Positions 44,408-54,283 are shown, counted from the first letter of the stretch. The stretch is 64,000 nt of DNA from an uncultured Nitrosomonadales bacterium (GCA_903885165.1 CAISHO010000010.1:1-64000), one strand, 5' to 3'. The notes: a model not told the origin generated them from the sequence alone. Made by a program: numbers and translations.

Positions 44408-45274
44408 ATGATAGAAAATATAATCGACGCGCCCTTAAAAAAAAATAACCGGACCATTATTTTTATTTCGGACGGGACAGGGATTACGGCTGAAACGCTG
44501 GGGAATGGTCTGCTCTCGCAATTTCGTGATATCAACTTTCGTTATGTGCGCTTCCCGTTTACAGATAGCCCGGAAAAAGTCGAGGTTTGCTTAAAACGGA
44601 TAGATGAAGTAGGACGGCAGGAGGGGGTGCGCCCTCTGGTTATCATGACCATGATGAATATGCAGATCAGCGCCTTGTTGCGTCAGGCCGATGCGCTGTT
44701 TCTGGACTTGTTCGAGGCATTCATTGCGCCGCTGGAGCAGGAGTTGGGGCAGCGATCAACGCATAGTGTGGGCTTGAGTCATGGTCAGGATAATCGCGAA
44801 TACGCGAAACGGATCGCGGCGATGAATTTCGCGTTGGCGCACGACGATGGTGTTTCTGACATGGATTTGAAAAATGCCGACGTGATTCTGGTGGGCGTGT
44901 CTCGCAGCGGTAAGACGCCCACCAGTCTTTATCTGTCTCTGCAGTTTGGTCTCAAAGCTGCCAATTACCCGCTGATTCCGGAAGATTTTGATCGTGGACA
45001 TTTGCCTGATACCTTGATGCCCTTTAGTGATAAGCTGTTCGGATTGACTATCGCGCCGGAACAATTGCACCGGATACGTGAAGAACGCCGCCCCAACAGC
45101 AATTATGCCTCGCTGAGTAATTGCCGTCGCGAAGTGGCCGCTGCGGAGAGCATGATGCGCCGTGCGGGGATTGCCTGGCTGGATATGACTTCTCGTTCGA
45201 TCGAGGAAATTGCCGTTCATCTGGTCCAAGCGATCAACAAGAAGCATGAATCGGTTGAGTATGGGCGGAATTGA
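44408..45274 (+). CDS. ppsR: Pyruvate,water dikinase (PEP synthase) regulatory protein PpsR
   Basis: 288 residues from the ATG at 44408. A DUF299 bifunctional kinase/pyrophosphorylase that switches PEP synthase off and on by phosphorylating a threonine. N-terminal IIFISDGTGITAETLGN, the P-loop GVSRSGKTPTSLYL and NYPLIPEDF are characteristic. The 14-base gap to the histidine kinase suggests co-transcription. The usual partner ppsA is not adjacent in this window, which is uncommon since the two are often divergent. Confidence 0.93.
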   Translation: MIENIIDAPLKKNNRTIIFISDGTGITAETLGNGLLSQFRDINFRYVRFPFTDSPEKVEVCLKRIDEVGRQEGVRPLVIMTMMNMQISALLRQADALFLDLFEAFIAPLEQELGQRSTHSVGLSHGQDNREYAKRIAAMNFALAHDDGVSDMDLKNADVILVGVSRSGKTPTSLYLSLQFGLKAANYPLIPEDFDRGHLPDTLMPFSDKLFGLTIAPEQLHRIREERRPNSNYASLSNCRREVAAAESMMRRAGIAWLDMTSRSIEEIAVHLVQAINKKHESVEYGRN

Positions 45275-45325
45275 TTGCTGCAGCTGCGCGCTAGGATGAG
45301 GTTGTCTGCATTTTTCAGCGCGCGG

Positions 45326-45354
45326 TTGATATGATCTGTATTAATAAATAAAAA
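45326..45354 (+). promoter_or_regulatory. Possible sigma70 promoter upstream of sucC
   Basis: TTGATA (45326-45331), a 17-base spacer and TAAAAA (45349-45354), about 97 bases before the sucC ATG. The -10 match is only moderate. Confidence 0.3.
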
Positions 45355-45450
45355 AATTACTATAAATCTTTCTGCGTCATTGCAGATAATTCGGTAAGAT
45401 TGCGATTGCGCGCAAATCTGGTGCGAGTTTCGTTAAGGTGATTATCCATT

Positions 45451-46617
45451 ATGAAAATTCATGAGTATCAAGGTAAAGAAATACTGAGACAGTTCGGGGT
45501 AGCGACGCCGCTCGGAGTGGCATGCTTTAGTGTTGATGAGGCTGTTTCGGCCGCAGAGGGTTTGGGCGGTTCGGTTTGGGTCGTAAAGGCGCAAATACAT
45601 GCCGGTGGACGAGGTAAGGGCGGTGGAGTTAAGGTTGCGAAGTCGCTAGAAGAAGTGCGCGCTGCGGCAAGCCAGATACTCGGCATGCACTTAGTCACCC
45701 ATCAAACCGGACCTGAAGGTCAGGTGGTGCGACGCTTACTTGTTGAAGAAGGCGCGCAGATTGCCCGCGAGTTTTACTTGGGGATGGTGGTCGACCGCGA
45801 CTCTCAGCGCGTGGCTTTGCTCGCCAGCAGTGAAGGCGGGATGGAAGTCGAAGAGGTTGCCAAAAATACCCCTGAAAAAATCCACACACTGCGCATTGAC
45901 CCTGCGGCAGGTTTAGGTTTTGATGAGTCAGCCGAGGTGTTGCGCAAGATCGGAATTCCTGAGGCATCCGTTGCCGGGGCTGTGACGGTTTTACAGGGTT
46001 TATATCGCGCCTTCGTCGAGAAGGAAGCGATGCTCGCTGAAATCAATCCGCTGGTGTTAACTGCCGATGGTCGTGTGATTGCGCTTGATGCGAAGTTTAA
46101 CTTCGACAGCAATGCGCTGTACCGTCACCCTGAAATCGTCGCTTACCGCGATCTCGATGAAGAAGATCCTGCTGAAATTGAAGCGTCCAAATTTGATTTG
46201 AGCTATATCTCGCTGGACGGTGATATCGCCTGTCTGGTCAACGGCGCAGGGCTTGCGATGGCAACCATGGATATCATCAAGTTGTATGGTGGCAATCCGG
46301 CGAATTTCCTGGATGTGGGCGGTGGTGCTACGCGTGAAAAAGTCACCGAAGCCTTCAAACTGATGCTGAAAAATCCGGATCTTAAAGCGATTCTGGTTAA
46401 TATCTTTGGTGGCATCATGAAGTGCGACGTGATTGCAGAGGGAATTGTGGATGCCGTGCGTGAGGTTCAGTTGACCGTGCCTTTGGTGGTGCGACTGGAA
46501 GGAACCAACGTGGAGTTGGGCAAAAAAATTCTTGCGGATTCCGGGTTGCCGATTATTTCAGGCAACGATATGGCGGATGCCGCTCAAAAAGTTGTCGCTG
46601 CTGCAAGGGGTGCATAA
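45451..46617 (+). CDS. sucC: Succinyl-CoA synthetase (ADP-forming) beta subunit
   Basis: 388 residues. TCA cycle enzyme interconverting succinyl-CoA and succinate with ATP formation. The N-terminal [20 protein letters not shown] and ATP-grasp region [17 protein letters not shown] are canonical, as is AEINPLVLT. The C-terminal part contains [14 protein letters not shown]. The stop overlaps the sucD start by one base (TAATG), giving equal subunit synthesis. Confidence 0.97.
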   Translation: MKIHEYQGKEILRQFGVATPLGVACFSVDEAVSAAEGLGGSVWVVKAQIHAGGRGKGGGVKVAKSLEEVRAAASQILGMHLVTHQTGPEGQVVRRLLVEEGAQIAREFYLGMVVDRDSQRVALLASSEGGMEVEEVAKNTPEKIHTLRIDPAAGLGFDESAEVLRKIGIPEASVAGAVTVLQGLYRAFVEKEAMLAEINPLVLTADGRVIALDAKFNFDSNALYRHPEIVAYRDLDEEDPAEIEASKFDLSYISLDGDIACLVNGAGLAMATMDIIKLYGGNPANFLDVGGGATREKVTEAFKLMLKNPDLKAILVNIFGGIMKCDVIAEGIVDAVREVQLTVPLVVRLEGTNVELGKKILADSGLPIISGNDMADAAQKVVAAARGA

Positions 46618-47498
46618 TGTCTATACTTATCGATAAAAATACCAGAGTCATGACTCAGGGCATGACTGGAAAAGTTGGCCAGTTTCACACCTTGGGTTGT
46701 CTGAACTATGCAAATGGCAGAAATTGCTTCGTTGCGGGTGTGACACCCAACAAGGGTGGGCAAAACTTCGAAGGTGTGCCGATCTACGACAGCGTCAAGG
46801 ATGCCAAAGAACAAACTGGCGCGACCGTTTCGGTGATTTATGTGCCTCCCCCTTATGCTGCGGCGGCAATCGATGAAGCGGTCGAGGCAGATATTGATCT
46901 GGTGATTTGCATCACAGAAGGCATCCCTGTTCACGACATGATACGCACCCGTTACAAGATGCAAGGGCGTCGCACGTTGTTAATCGGGCCGAATTGTCCC
47001 GGACTGATTACTCCGGATGAAATCAAGATCGGCATCATGCCCGGGCATATCCACAAGAAGGGTCGTATCGGCGTGGTTTCGCGCTCAGGTACGCTCACAT
47101 ATGAAGCTGTTGGTCAGTTGAGCGCGTTAGGTTACGGTCAGTCCTCCTGCGTGGGTATCGGTGGTGATCCGATCAACGGCATGAAACATGTGGATATTCT
47201 GCGTCTGTTTAACGATGATCCTGACACCGATGCGGTGGTGATGGTGGGTGAAATCGGCGGTAGCGACGAAGAAGCCTGTGCGCGTTGGATCAAAGAAAAC
47301 ATGACAAAACCGGTAGTCGGCTTTATCGCCGGTGTTACAGCGCCTCCTGGAAAACGGATGGGGCATGCGGGGGCGATTATCTCCGGCGGTCAGGGCGGTG
47401 CGGATACCAAACTGGCTGTGATGGAAGAGTGTGGTATACATATCACGCGCAACCCGGCTGAAATGGGACGTGTTATGCAGAAAATACTAAAAGGCTGA
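46617..47498 (+). CDS. sucD: Succinyl-CoA synthetase alpha subunit
   Basis: 293 residues. Holds the CoA-binding domain ([10 protein letters not shown], residues about 15-24) and the phosphohistidine in [30 protein letters not shown] is also typical, given here in a 20-residue span. It forms the heterodimer with SucC. A rho-independent terminator follows the stop by about 20 bases. Confidence 0.97.
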   Translation: MSILIDKNTRVMTQGMTGKVGQFHTLGCLNYANGRNCFVAGVTPNKGGQNFEGVPIYDSVKDAKEQTGATVSVIYVPPPYAAAAIDEAVEADIDLVICITEGIPVHDMIRTRYKMQGRRTLLIGPNCPGLITPDEIKIGIMPGHIHKKGRIGVVSRSGTLTYEAVGQLSALGYGQSSCVGIGGDPINGMKHVDILRLFNDDPDTDAVVMVGEIGGSDEEACARWIKENMTKPVVGFIAGVTAPPGKRMGHAGAIISGGQGGADTKLAVMEECGIHITRNPAEMGRVMQKILKG

Positions 47499-47518
47499 GG
47501 CAGGATGAGGTAAAGTGG

Positions 47519-47558
47519 AAGGGAGAAGGGAAACGCTTCAGTTTCCTTTCTCCTTTTT
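47519..47558 (+). terminator. Rho-independent terminator after sucCD
   Basis: GGAGAAGGGAAAC (47522-47534), a 6-base loop, GTTTCCTTTCTCC (47541-47553) with one G-U pair, then TTTTT. It separates sucCD from the terC-type gene and argues against a terC start upstream of it. Confidence 0.8.
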
Positions 47559-47592
47559 GCCTTCCGCCTTATCCGATTTTGAAAGGAATGTT

Positions 47593-48333
47593 TTGTTAGA
47601 AATGCTTGTGACCACTCAATTCTGGGTGGATGTATTAAAGATTATTATGATCGACGTGCTGTTGTCGGGTGACAACGCCGTGGTGATCGCTTTAGCTTGT
47701 CGTAATTTGCCTCTTGAACAGCGTAAACAAGGCATACTGTTTGGTATGGCGGGCGCGGTCGTCTTGCGTATCGTGCTGACTTTCTTTGCTGTTAGCCTGT
47801 TGGCGCTGCCGTACCTTAAACTGGTCGGCGCATTTTTACTGATCTGGATCGGCATCAAACTGATCATGCCCGAAGAGGAGCACGATGAGGGAAGTATCAA
47901 GGCGGATGCGCGCTTGTTTGGTGCGGTCAAAACGATCATCGTCGCCGATTTTGTGATGAGTCTGGATAATGTGCTGGGTGTGGCTGCCGCCGCCAAGGGC
48001 AATGTGCCACTGCTGGTGTTCGGTTTGCTGATCAGTATTCCGTTGATAGCCTGGAGCAGTCAGTTGGTGTTGAAATTGATCGATCGTTTCCCCTATATTA
48101 TCTACGGTGGAGGCGCATTGTTAGGTTACGTGGCCGGTGAAATGCTGGTCAGTGAGGTACGATTTGCGCCGTTGCTGGAAACGCAACAAATGCTGCACTG
48201 GTTGATTCCTGCTGCCAGTGCCGTGCTGGTGCTGGTGACCGGTAAATTGCTGGCGTTGAGTCAGGTCGCAGGAGATCGCGCGATCGACCTGCTGGACGCG
48301 TCTGTCATACCTGAAACCAGGACGAAGGAATAA
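47593..48333 (+). CDS. TerC-family integral membrane protein (YjbE-like)
   Basis: 246 residues with seven membrane helices. Starting at TTG 47593 because AAGGA lies five bases before it; the ATG at 47602 is too far, and the longer frame to 47515 crosses the sucD terminator. TerC signatures: L-L-S-G-D-N-A-V-V-I-A in helix 2 and D-F-V-M-S-L-D-N-V-L in the second half, each with acidic residues inside the membrane. The family exports or handles manganese or other metals. It is followed 2 bases later by a universal stress gene, so they are cotranscribed. Confidence 0.9.
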   Translation: MLEMLVTTQFWVDVLKIIMIDVLLSGDNAVVIALACRNLPLEQRKQGILFGMAGAVVLRIVLTFFAVSLLALPYLKLVGAFLLIWIGIKLIMPEEEHDEGSIKADARLFGAVKTIIVADFVMSLDNVLGVAAAAKGNVPLLVFGLLISIPLIAWSSQLVLKLIDRFPYIIYGGGALLGYVAGEMLVSEVRFAPLLETQQMLHWLIPAASAVLVLVTGKLLALSQVAGDRAIDLLDASVIPETRTKE

Positions 48334-48335
48334 AG

Positions 48336-48761
48336 ATGAAAATACTGATTCCCATCGATGGCTCTGCCGGTTCGCAGCGGGCGGTGAACTATGTCATCAG
48401 TCATCTGGATACGTTTAAAACACCGCCTGCTGTTCTGCTGTTGAATGTACAGTGGAAGGTTGCTACGGCAAATGTAAAATTATTTATTAATCAAGATGTT
48501 ATAAATGATTATTATCGGGAGCAGGGATTGTCTTCGCTACAGTCTGCCCGTGCTGCGTTGGATGAAGCGCAACTCTCCTATCAATATCATGTTAGTGTCG
48601 GTGGGCCCGCTGAAGCTATCACGCAATATGCTCGCGAACAGGCGGTGGATCAGATTGTGATGTGCAGACAAGGTGAGGGCGGTTTGCAGCTATTTTTGCT
48701 CGGCTCCGTGGTCGGAAAAGTGCTGCATTTAGCCGATTGTCCCGTGCTACTGATTAAATAA
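48336..48761 (+). CDS. Universal stress protein (UspA family)
   Basis: 141 residues, single Usp domain. The start MKILIPIDGSAGSQRAVNYV and the ending M-C-R-Q-G-E-G-G-L-Q-L-F-L-L-G-S-V fit the ATP-binding Usp subgroup (G-x2-G...G-S). The G-R-R-G of the usual motif is Q-G-E-G here, so nucleotide binding is likely but not certain. Between terC and the PP2C phosphatase, with gaps of 2 and 10 bases, in a five- or six-gene run. Confidence 0.9.
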   Translation: MKILIPIDGSAGSQRAVNYVISHLDTFKTPPAVLLLNVQWKVATANVKLFINQDVINDYYREQGLSSLQSARAALDEAQLSYQYHVSVGGPAEAITQYAREQAVDQIVMCRQGEGGLQLFLLGSVVGKVLHLADCPVLLIK

Positions 48762-48771
48762 AGGTTTTCAT

Positions 48772-49599
48772 ATGAAATTGGAGCTGGCGCTGGAAATTGT
48801 TGCTCAGACGAATGCCGGGATGGTGCGCGCGCACAATGAAGATAGTATTGCCTTTGATGCCGCGTGCGGCTTGCTCGTTCTGGCCGATGGCATGGGTGGC
48901 TACAATGCCGGTGAGGTGGCGAGCGATATTGCCGTTAAGGTGATGCTGGAAGCCGTGACCGTTCCATTGAAGAAAAGCACGGCGGTAGCACTGGATCCGG
49001 CATCCGGGGATGAGCTGGCCATCGCCTTGTTAGGGCGCAGTATCCATCAGGCTAATACAGCGATTTTCGAGAAGTCAAGAAGTCATGCGCAATACGCTGG
49101 GATGGGTACCACTATTGTTTCAGCCTTGTTTTATGATAATCGTGTGGTGGTGGGGCACGTAGGGGACTCTCGTCTGTATCGCCTGCGTGGTGAGCAGCTG
49201 GAATTAATTACCCGTGATCACTCCTTGTTGCAGGAGCAGATCGATAGCGGCATGATCAGCGTCGAGAACGCGCGTCACTCGCGGAATAAAAATCTGGTTA
49301 CACGTGCGGTCGGTATTGATGCGGATGTGGTCCCGGAAGTGCGTCTGTACGACGTGGAAGTAGGGGATATTTATCTGCTCTGCTCGGATGGATTGAACGA
49401 TATGGTGGAGGACGACGATATTCAGTCTGTCCTCTATGCCATGCAGGGGAATTTGCCGCTGGCCGCTGAGCAGTTGATTCAAACAGCCAATGACAACGGT
49501 GGTCGGGACAATGTTTCAGTGATGTTGGTCAAAGTGAAGCAAGATTTTGCTCAGCCGCGCAGCTGGTTGTTAAGGCTGCTCGATTTGTTCAAAAAATAA
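48772..49599 (+). CDS. PP2C-family Ser/Thr protein phosphatase
   Basis: 275 residues. Metal-binding motifs of PP2C are in order: R-A-H-N-E-D-S, LADGMGGYNAGEVAS, GHVGDSRLYRL, C-S-D-G-L-N-D-M-V and G-G-R-D-N-V-S-V-M-L. It removes phosphate from serine/threonine in the cytoplasm. A C-terminal basic, hydrophobic tail (residues ~258-275) may touch the membrane. Followed by an FHA protein at 9 bases, a standard pairing in phospho-threonine signalling. No kinase gene is directly adjacent; the LRR-kinase lies about 17 kb upstream. Confidence 0.94.
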   Translation: MKLELALEIVAQTNAGMVRAHNEDSIAFDAACGLLVLADGMGGYNAGEVASDIAVKVMLEAVTVPLKKSTAVALDPASGDELAIALLGRSIHQANTAIFEKSRSHAQYAGMGTTIVSALFYDNRVVVGHVGDSRLYRLRGEQLELITRDHSLLQEQIDSGMISVENARHSRNKNLVTRAVGIDADVVPEVRLYDVEVGDIYLLCSDGLNDMVEDDDIQSVLYAMQGNLPLAAEQLIQTANDNGGRDNVSVMLVKVKQDFAQPRSWLLRLLDLFKK

Positions 49600-49608
49600 A
49601 GGAGGAGC

Positions 49609-50343
49609 GTGATGACAACAAAATTGATACTCAGCCTGGATGGCGCGGTGATCGGAGAATACCCGCTGAACGCCCCGCGCATCACCATAGGTCGTAAACC
49701 TCACAATGACATCGTGGTCAACAACTTGGCAGTCAGCGGTGAGCACGCTGCGATCGTGACGATAGGGCATGATTCCTTTTTGGAAGATTTAAATAGCACC
49801 AATGGCGTATTGGTCAATGGCGCGCCGGTTAAAAAATACGTGTTGCAACATAATGATGTGATTGAAATCAGTAAATATCGGCTGAAGTATTTGAACGATA
49901 GACCCGTTCAGGCAAGTAGCGATGAGTTTGAAAGAACCATGATTTTACGTGCGCCGCAGCAGACGTATGCCGTGTCTGATAAATCAGGCGATACGGGGCA
50001 GTTTAAGGCTGCGGAAGTCGTTGCGGCGCCAGTTCAGCCTGTTCCACCTGAGCAGGTCAAGTCGTCCGCACCGCCGATTTTGTTAGCGGCCATACAAGTG
50101 TTGAACGGACCGAATGCCGGCCGCGAACTGAATCTGGTAAAAGGGTTAACTACGCTGGGTAAGCCGGGCGTGCAGGTCGCGGTGTTAACCCGTCGTCCAC
50201 AGGGCTTTTTTATCACGCACGTGGAAGGGGCGAACTTCCCGTCCGTCAATGGCCATGTTCTTAGTGGTCAGCCGCACCCGTTGCAGGATCACGACCTCAT
50301 CGAGCTGGCGGGAATCAAGATGGAATTCTATTTGAAAGGTTAA
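49609..50343 (+). CDS. FHA-domain protein (phosphothreonine reader)
   Basis: 244 residues. The first FHA domain (about 20-95) has I-T-I-G-R-K-P-H-N-D-I-V, S-G-E-H-A and D-L-N-S-T-N-G-V-L-V-N-G, so the phosphothreonine-binding Arg, Ser and Asn are present. A variable linker follows (about 105-160, with a T-M-I-L-R motif that could be a phosphorylation site). The last 80 residues are a second, divergent FHA-like domain in which key residues are lost (T-T-L-G-K-P-G). Next to PP2C by 9 bases and to the MBL gene by 6. Confidence 0.92.
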   Translation: MMTTKLILSLDGAVIGEYPLNAPRITIGRKPHNDIVVNNLAVSGEHAAIVTIGHDSFLEDLNSTNGVLVNGAPVKKYVLQHNDVIEISKYRLKYLNDRPVQASSDEFERTMILRAPQQTYAVSDKSGDTGQFKAAEVVAAPVQPVPPEQVKSSAPPILLAAIQVLNGPNAGRELNLVKGLTTLGKPGVQVAVLTRRPQGFFITHVEGANFPSVNGHVLSGQPHPLQDHDLIELAGIKMEFYLKG

Positions 50344-50349
50344 TAGGTC

Positions 50350-51114
50350 ATGAAGCTTAGGGTGTTAGGGTGCAGCGGCGGGATAGGAGGTAGTCTGCAC
50401 ACCACGTCTTTTTTACTTGATCGCGACATTTTGATTGATGCGGGGACGGGTGTGGGTGAGCTTAGTCTGGCCGAGTTGAGCGCAATCGATCATGTCTTTA
50501 TCACGCATTCGCATCTGGATCATATTTGCAGTCTCCCCCTGATGCTCGATAGTGCGGCTTGGCAGCGCAAAGTGCCTGTGAAGGTTTATGCGACGGAAGA
50601 AACGCTGGATATCCTTAAGCAGCATATTTTTAACTGGATGATTTGGCCGGATTTTAGTCAAATTCCAGATGCCGAACATCCCGTTATGCGCTATCAGGCG
50701 ATTACGGTGGGTGAGACAGTTGATTTGCAGGGCCGCAGGATTACTGCCGTGCCCGCAAATCACACGGTGCCTGCCGTGGGTTACCATCTCGACAGCGGCG
50801 AGGGCAGTCTGGTGTTTAGTGGTGACACCTATACCAATGACAGTCTATGGGCTGCAGTTAATCGTATCCAGAATTTACGTTACCTGATTATGGAAACAGC
50901 TTTTTCCAATGGCGAAAAGGAAATCGCTTTTCTCTCTAAACACTTGTGCCCCAGTTTGTTGGCCGATGAGTTGGCTAAATTTACGGGGGATGCTGACGTG
51001 TATATCACGCATTTGAAGCCGGATGAGGTGGAATTAATCATGGGTGAAATTGCCAGTTATTCCAGTGATCGTGATATCAAAATGCTACTTAATAATCAAG
51101 TGTTTGAATTTTAA
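50350..51114 (+). CDS. Metallo-beta-lactamase-fold hydrolase (cyclic-nucleotide phosphodiesterase-like)
   Basis: 254 residues. Metal motif HSHLDHI, a further Asp in SGDT (G-S-L-V-F-S-G-D-T), a His in PANHTVPAVGY and a His in YITHLKP complete a two-metal site. The layout resembles class II cAMP phosphodiesterases and tRNase Z-type hydrolases. The start, VLGCSGGIGGSLHTTSFLL, matches the PDE-like subgroup. No signal peptide. In the cluster it could hydrolyse a signalling nucleotide, but that is an inference. It is 64 bases upstream of the GAF-ATPase. Confidence 0.85.
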   Translation: MKLRVLGCSGGIGGSLHTTSFLLDRDILIDAGTGVGELSLAELSAIDHVFITHSHLDHICSLPLMLDSAAWQRKVPVKVYATEETLDILKQHIFNWMIWPDFSQIPDAEHPVMRYQAITVGETVDLQGRRITAVPANHTVPAVGYHLDSGEGSLVFSGDTYTNDSLWAAVNRIQNLRYLIMETAFSNGEKEIAFLSKHLCPSLLADELAKFTGDADVYITHLKPDEVELIMGEIASYSSDRDIKMLLNNQVFEF

Positions 51115-51204
51115 CTGGCAGATGAAGAACAGGACATGGCGTGAAACAGTATTCCGGCGGAAGTCGGATGCCCTCCGTTGTTGCACGGCAAGACAGGAGC
51201 AGGA

Positions 51205-53589
51205 ATGAGTCAAGCAGAAAAAAATGCCCGTGATGCGAGTGCTAGACTTGAGTTCACCAAGAGCCTCAATCATGTCACCAATAAGATACATGCCACCAGC
51301 AATATCGATGAGATTATGCTGGATGTCAGCAAGGATATCTGCTCGCTGTTTAATGCGGACAGGTTGACGATTTTTGTCGTGGGCGAAGACAATGTATCGT
51401 TGATCTCCAAGGTTAAGACTGGCCTGAATTCCTTTAAGGATCTGAAACTGCCGATTGCCGAGCAGAGCGTGGCAGGCTATGTGGCTGTGCATAAAAAATT
51501 GCTCAACATCAAGGATGTCTACGACGAGCAAGAGCTATCTAAATACAGTACCCATTTGCGCTTTTTACAGGAAGTAGATCGGCGTACAGGTTATCGTACC
51601 AAACAAATGCTGGTGGCACCGATACTGGATGTGCACAGTGGCGATCTGGTGGGTGTGATTCAGGTCATCAACAATAAGGCGGGTACGCCTTTTTCTGCGG
51701 TGGTTGAAGAGGGTTTGCGTGAGTTGGCGCAGACTATGGCGGTGGCCTTGCGTCAGCGTCAGGAAAAGGCGACCGTCAGGACGAAATACGACTATCTGGT
51801 GACCGGAGCGGTGTTGTCCGTGGCCGAGTTCGAATTAGCCACCCGGACTGCGCGTCGCAAGGGCTTGGATATTGAAGATGTGTTGTTCGATGAATTCCAG
51901 GTGACAGCCTCCGCACTGGGTAAGGCGCTGTCCAGTTTCTTCGGGGTAAATTATGAACCGTTTAAGGCAGATCGCTTAAAGCCGGTGGAGCTGTTGCGCA
52001 ATTTAAAGCGCGAGTATGTTGAGAGCAGTCACTGGTTGCCGATTGAAGAAACGCAGGAGGGTGTGGTGATACTCACCACTGATCCTGAGCGGATACAGAC
52101 TTCCCGTGTTGTAAATAATATTTTCCCCAGAAACCGACTGGTCTATAAGGTTTGCTCGCAAAGAGAGTTTAAGCTCACGCTCGATTTGTTCTATGGCGGG
52201 AAGTCGGAGGGTGGATCAATAGGTGGACTGATTGCGGATGAATCATCCATGGATGATTTGCTGTTCAGCATGGGAGGCGAGGAGGAAGAACATGCCTCGA
52301 TCAGCCAAGAGGACGTCAATGCGGCCGCTGACAATGAGTTAGTAAAACTGGTCAATAAAATCATCGTCGATGCCTACAAGATGGGCGCCTCTGATATTCA
52401 CGTTGAACCGCAACCCGGTAAAGGCAAGACGCAAATCCGATTGCGCAAGGACGGTTCGCTGCTAAATTATATCGAGGTGCCGTCGACTTATCGAAATGCA
52501 TTGGTGACACGGCTCAAGATCATGTGTGATCTAGATATTTCCGAGAAACGAAAACCGCAGGATGGCAAGATTAAGTTCAGAAACTTCGGGCCGCTGGATA
52601 TAGAATTGCGCGTCGCGACGATTCCTTCGCAAGGTGGCGTGGAAGATGTGGTGATGCGGATTTTAGCGTCAGGTGAACCGTTGCCGCTGGAGAAAATGGG
52701 TTTTTCCGATCGTAATAATGACTTGATTAAGCGTACGGTCAGTAAACCTTATGGATTGTTTTTTGTCTGCGGGCCAACCGGTTCCGGTAAGACCACCACG
52801 TTGCATTCCATACTCAAATACATCAATAAGCCGGAAACCAAGATATGGACGGCGGAGGACCCGGTCGAAATTACCCAGAAGGGATTACGTCAGGTACAGA
52901 TTAATAAGAAGGCAGGGCTGGACTTCCCAACCATCATGCGCGCTTTTTTACGCGCGGATCCTGACGTCATCATGGTCGGTGAAATGCGCGATAAGGAGAC
53001 GGTCTCTATCGGTATTGAAGCTTCGCTGACAGGGCATCTGGTGTTAGCTACCTTGCACACCAACAGTGCGCCTGAATCGATTATTCGTTTGCTTGATATG
53101 GGGATGGATCCCTTTAACTTTTCGGATGCGCTGCTGGGTGTTCTGGCGCAGCGGTTGGCCAAACGGCTGTGCAGTGATTGTAAAAAACCGCATATTGCAA
53201 CGGCCGATGAGCTCAAGTCCATGCTCTCTGAATACAGTGAGGAATTGAAGAATACGGTGACCTGGAAAATCGATCCGATGGCGGCCAGCAAGGCCTTGTA
53301 TGAGCAATGGGTCAAACTTTTTGCCAACGATAAACGGCAGTTTATGATTTATACCCCGGTAGGGTGCGAAAAGTGTGCCGGTACGGGGTATCGTGGTCGG
53401 GTGGGTTTACATGAGTTGATGCTGGGCAGTGATCCGATTAAGAAGGCCATCCAGGAGCACGCTCGTGTCGCCGAATTGCTGGCCATCGCCCTTGATGAAG
53501 GGATGCATACCCTGAAACAGGACGGTATGGAAAAAGTGCTGCAGGGGATCACTGATATGCACCAGATTCGTGCGGTTTGTATCAAATAG
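51205..53589 (+). CDS. GAF-domain fused PilB/GspE-type secretion ATPase
   Basis: 794 residues from the ATG at 51205 (AGGAG five bases upstream; the longer frame is rejected). A GAF domain (about 15-185) comes first. Then a GspE N-terminal region (about 205-335) and a hexameric ATPase domain (about 385-790). Walker A is FVCGPTGSGKTTTLH, the Asp box is TAEDPVE, Walker B is IMVGEMRD, the His box is ATLHTNSAPE, and the zinc motif is C-S-D-C...C-E-K-C. It should power pilus extension or type II secretion, gated by a ligand on the GAF domain. No inner-membrane platform or pilin genes follow. Confidence 0.93.
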   Translation: MSQAEKNARDASARLEFTKSLNHVTNKIHATSNIDEIMLDVSKDICSLFNADRLTIFVVGEDNVSLISKVKTGLNSFKDLKLPIAEQSVAGYVAVHKKLLNIKDVYDEQELSKYSTHLRFLQEVDRRTGYRTKQMLVAPILDVHSGDLVGVIQVINNKAGTPFSAVVEEGLRELAQTMAVALRQRQEKATVRTKYDYLVTGAVLSVAEFELATRTARRKGLDIEDVLFDEFQVTASALGKALSSFFGVNYEPFKADRLKPVELLRNLKREYVESSHWLPIEETQEGVVILTTDPERIQTSRVVNNIFPRNRLVYKVCSQREFKLTLDLFYGGKSEGGSIGGLIADESSMDDLLFSMGGEEEEHASISQEDVNAAADNELVKLVNKIIVDAYKMGASDIHVEPQPGKGKTQIRLRKDGSLLNYIEVPSTYRNALVTRLKIMCDLDISEKRKPQDGKIKFRNFGPLDIELRVATIPSQGGVEDVVMRILASGEPLPLEKMGFSDRNNDLIKRTVSKPYGLFFVCGPTGSGKTTTLHSILKYINKPETKIWTAEDPVEITQKGLRQVQINKKAGLDFPTIMRAFLRADPDVIMVGEMRDKETVSIGIEASLTGHLVLATLHTNSAPESIIRLLDMGMDPFNFSDALLGVLAQRLAKRLCSDCKKPHIATADELKSMLSEYSEELKNTVTWKIDPMAASKALYEQWVKLFANDKRQFMIYTPVGCEKCAGTGYRGRVGLHELMLGSDPIKKAIQEHARVAELLAIALDEGMHTLKQDGMEKVLQGITDMHQIRAVCIK

Positions 53590-53603
53590 TGCTGGTGAAA
53601 CGT

Positions 53604-53630
53604 AAGTGGTAACTTGCAATCTTACCACTT
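53604..53630. repeat. 9-bp inverted repeat after the ATPase gene
   Basis: AAGTGGTAA, 9-base loop, TTACCACTT, 14 bases after the ATPase stop. No T-run follows, so it is a weak candidate transcript end in a 148-base gap between convergent genes. Confidence 0.45.
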
Positions 53631-53737
53631 GCAGCTTTCTCGACTACGCCAAACAATTTTGCTCACCTGAGCCGTTGGAGAAAATTGATTTAAGCAAAAC
53701 TTCCGGCGTGAACTCGGATGACTTTTAGGTTAACTCG

Positions 53738-54283
53738 TCAGGATGGCTCGGTGAGAGTGGTAAGATAACGCAGCCAGTCAAAACAGGGGCCGGGATCGGT
53801 TTTTCGGCCTGGGGCTATGTCGCTATGTCCTGTGATGCCGCGTATGGGCAAGGCGGTGTGTAGCGCTATGGTGAGTTGATGCAACGCATCGTATTGCGCA
53901 TCGGTAAAAGGTACGTTATCGCTGCCTTCGAGTTCGATGCCAACGGCAAAGTCATTGCAGCGAGACCTGCCTTGCCAGATTGATAGTCCCGCATGCCATG
54001 CGCGTTGCAAGACGGAGACAAACTGAATCAACTGGCCATCACGGCGGATGTAGAAGTGTGATGAAACGCGCCCCTCGGGTATGGTCTGATAATAGGGGTG
54101 TGCATTTCTATCCAGCGTGTTGGTGAATAATCGCTGTACACCATCGCCGCCGAATTCATCGGGCGGCAGGCTGATGTTATGGATCACGAGCAGTGAGATA
54201 TCACCGGTCTCTCGTTTATCGAAATTGGGCGAAGGCAGGTGTTCGCAATCGGTAAGCCATCCTTGTTGGTCAATTTGCATCAT
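53738..54283 (-). CDS. ampD: N-acetyl-anhydromuramoyl-L-alanine amidase AmpD
   Basis: 181 residues from the ATG at 54283, which has AAGG five bases upstream (GTG at 54289 and ATG at 54280 are alternatives). Recycles cell-wall muropeptides in the cytoplasm by cleaving anhydroMurNAc from the stem peptide. Zinc ligands are the His in L-L-V-I-H-N-I-S, the His in G-I-T-G-H-S-D-I-A-P, and the Asp in R-K-T-D-P-G-P-C-F-D-W. The SSHFYIRRDGQL segment is typical. It overlaps the end of pilR by 14 bases, so translation is coupled. Confidence 0.94.
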   Translation of the reverse strand: MMQIDQQGWLTDCEHLPSPNFDKRETGDISLLVIHNISLPPDEFGGDGVQRLFTNTLDRNAHPYYQTIPEGRVSSHFYIRRDGQLIQFVSVLQRAWHAGLSIWQGRSRCNDFAVGIELEGSDNVPFTDAQYDALHQLTIALHTALPIRGITGHSDIAPGRKTDPGPCFDWLRYLTTLTEPS

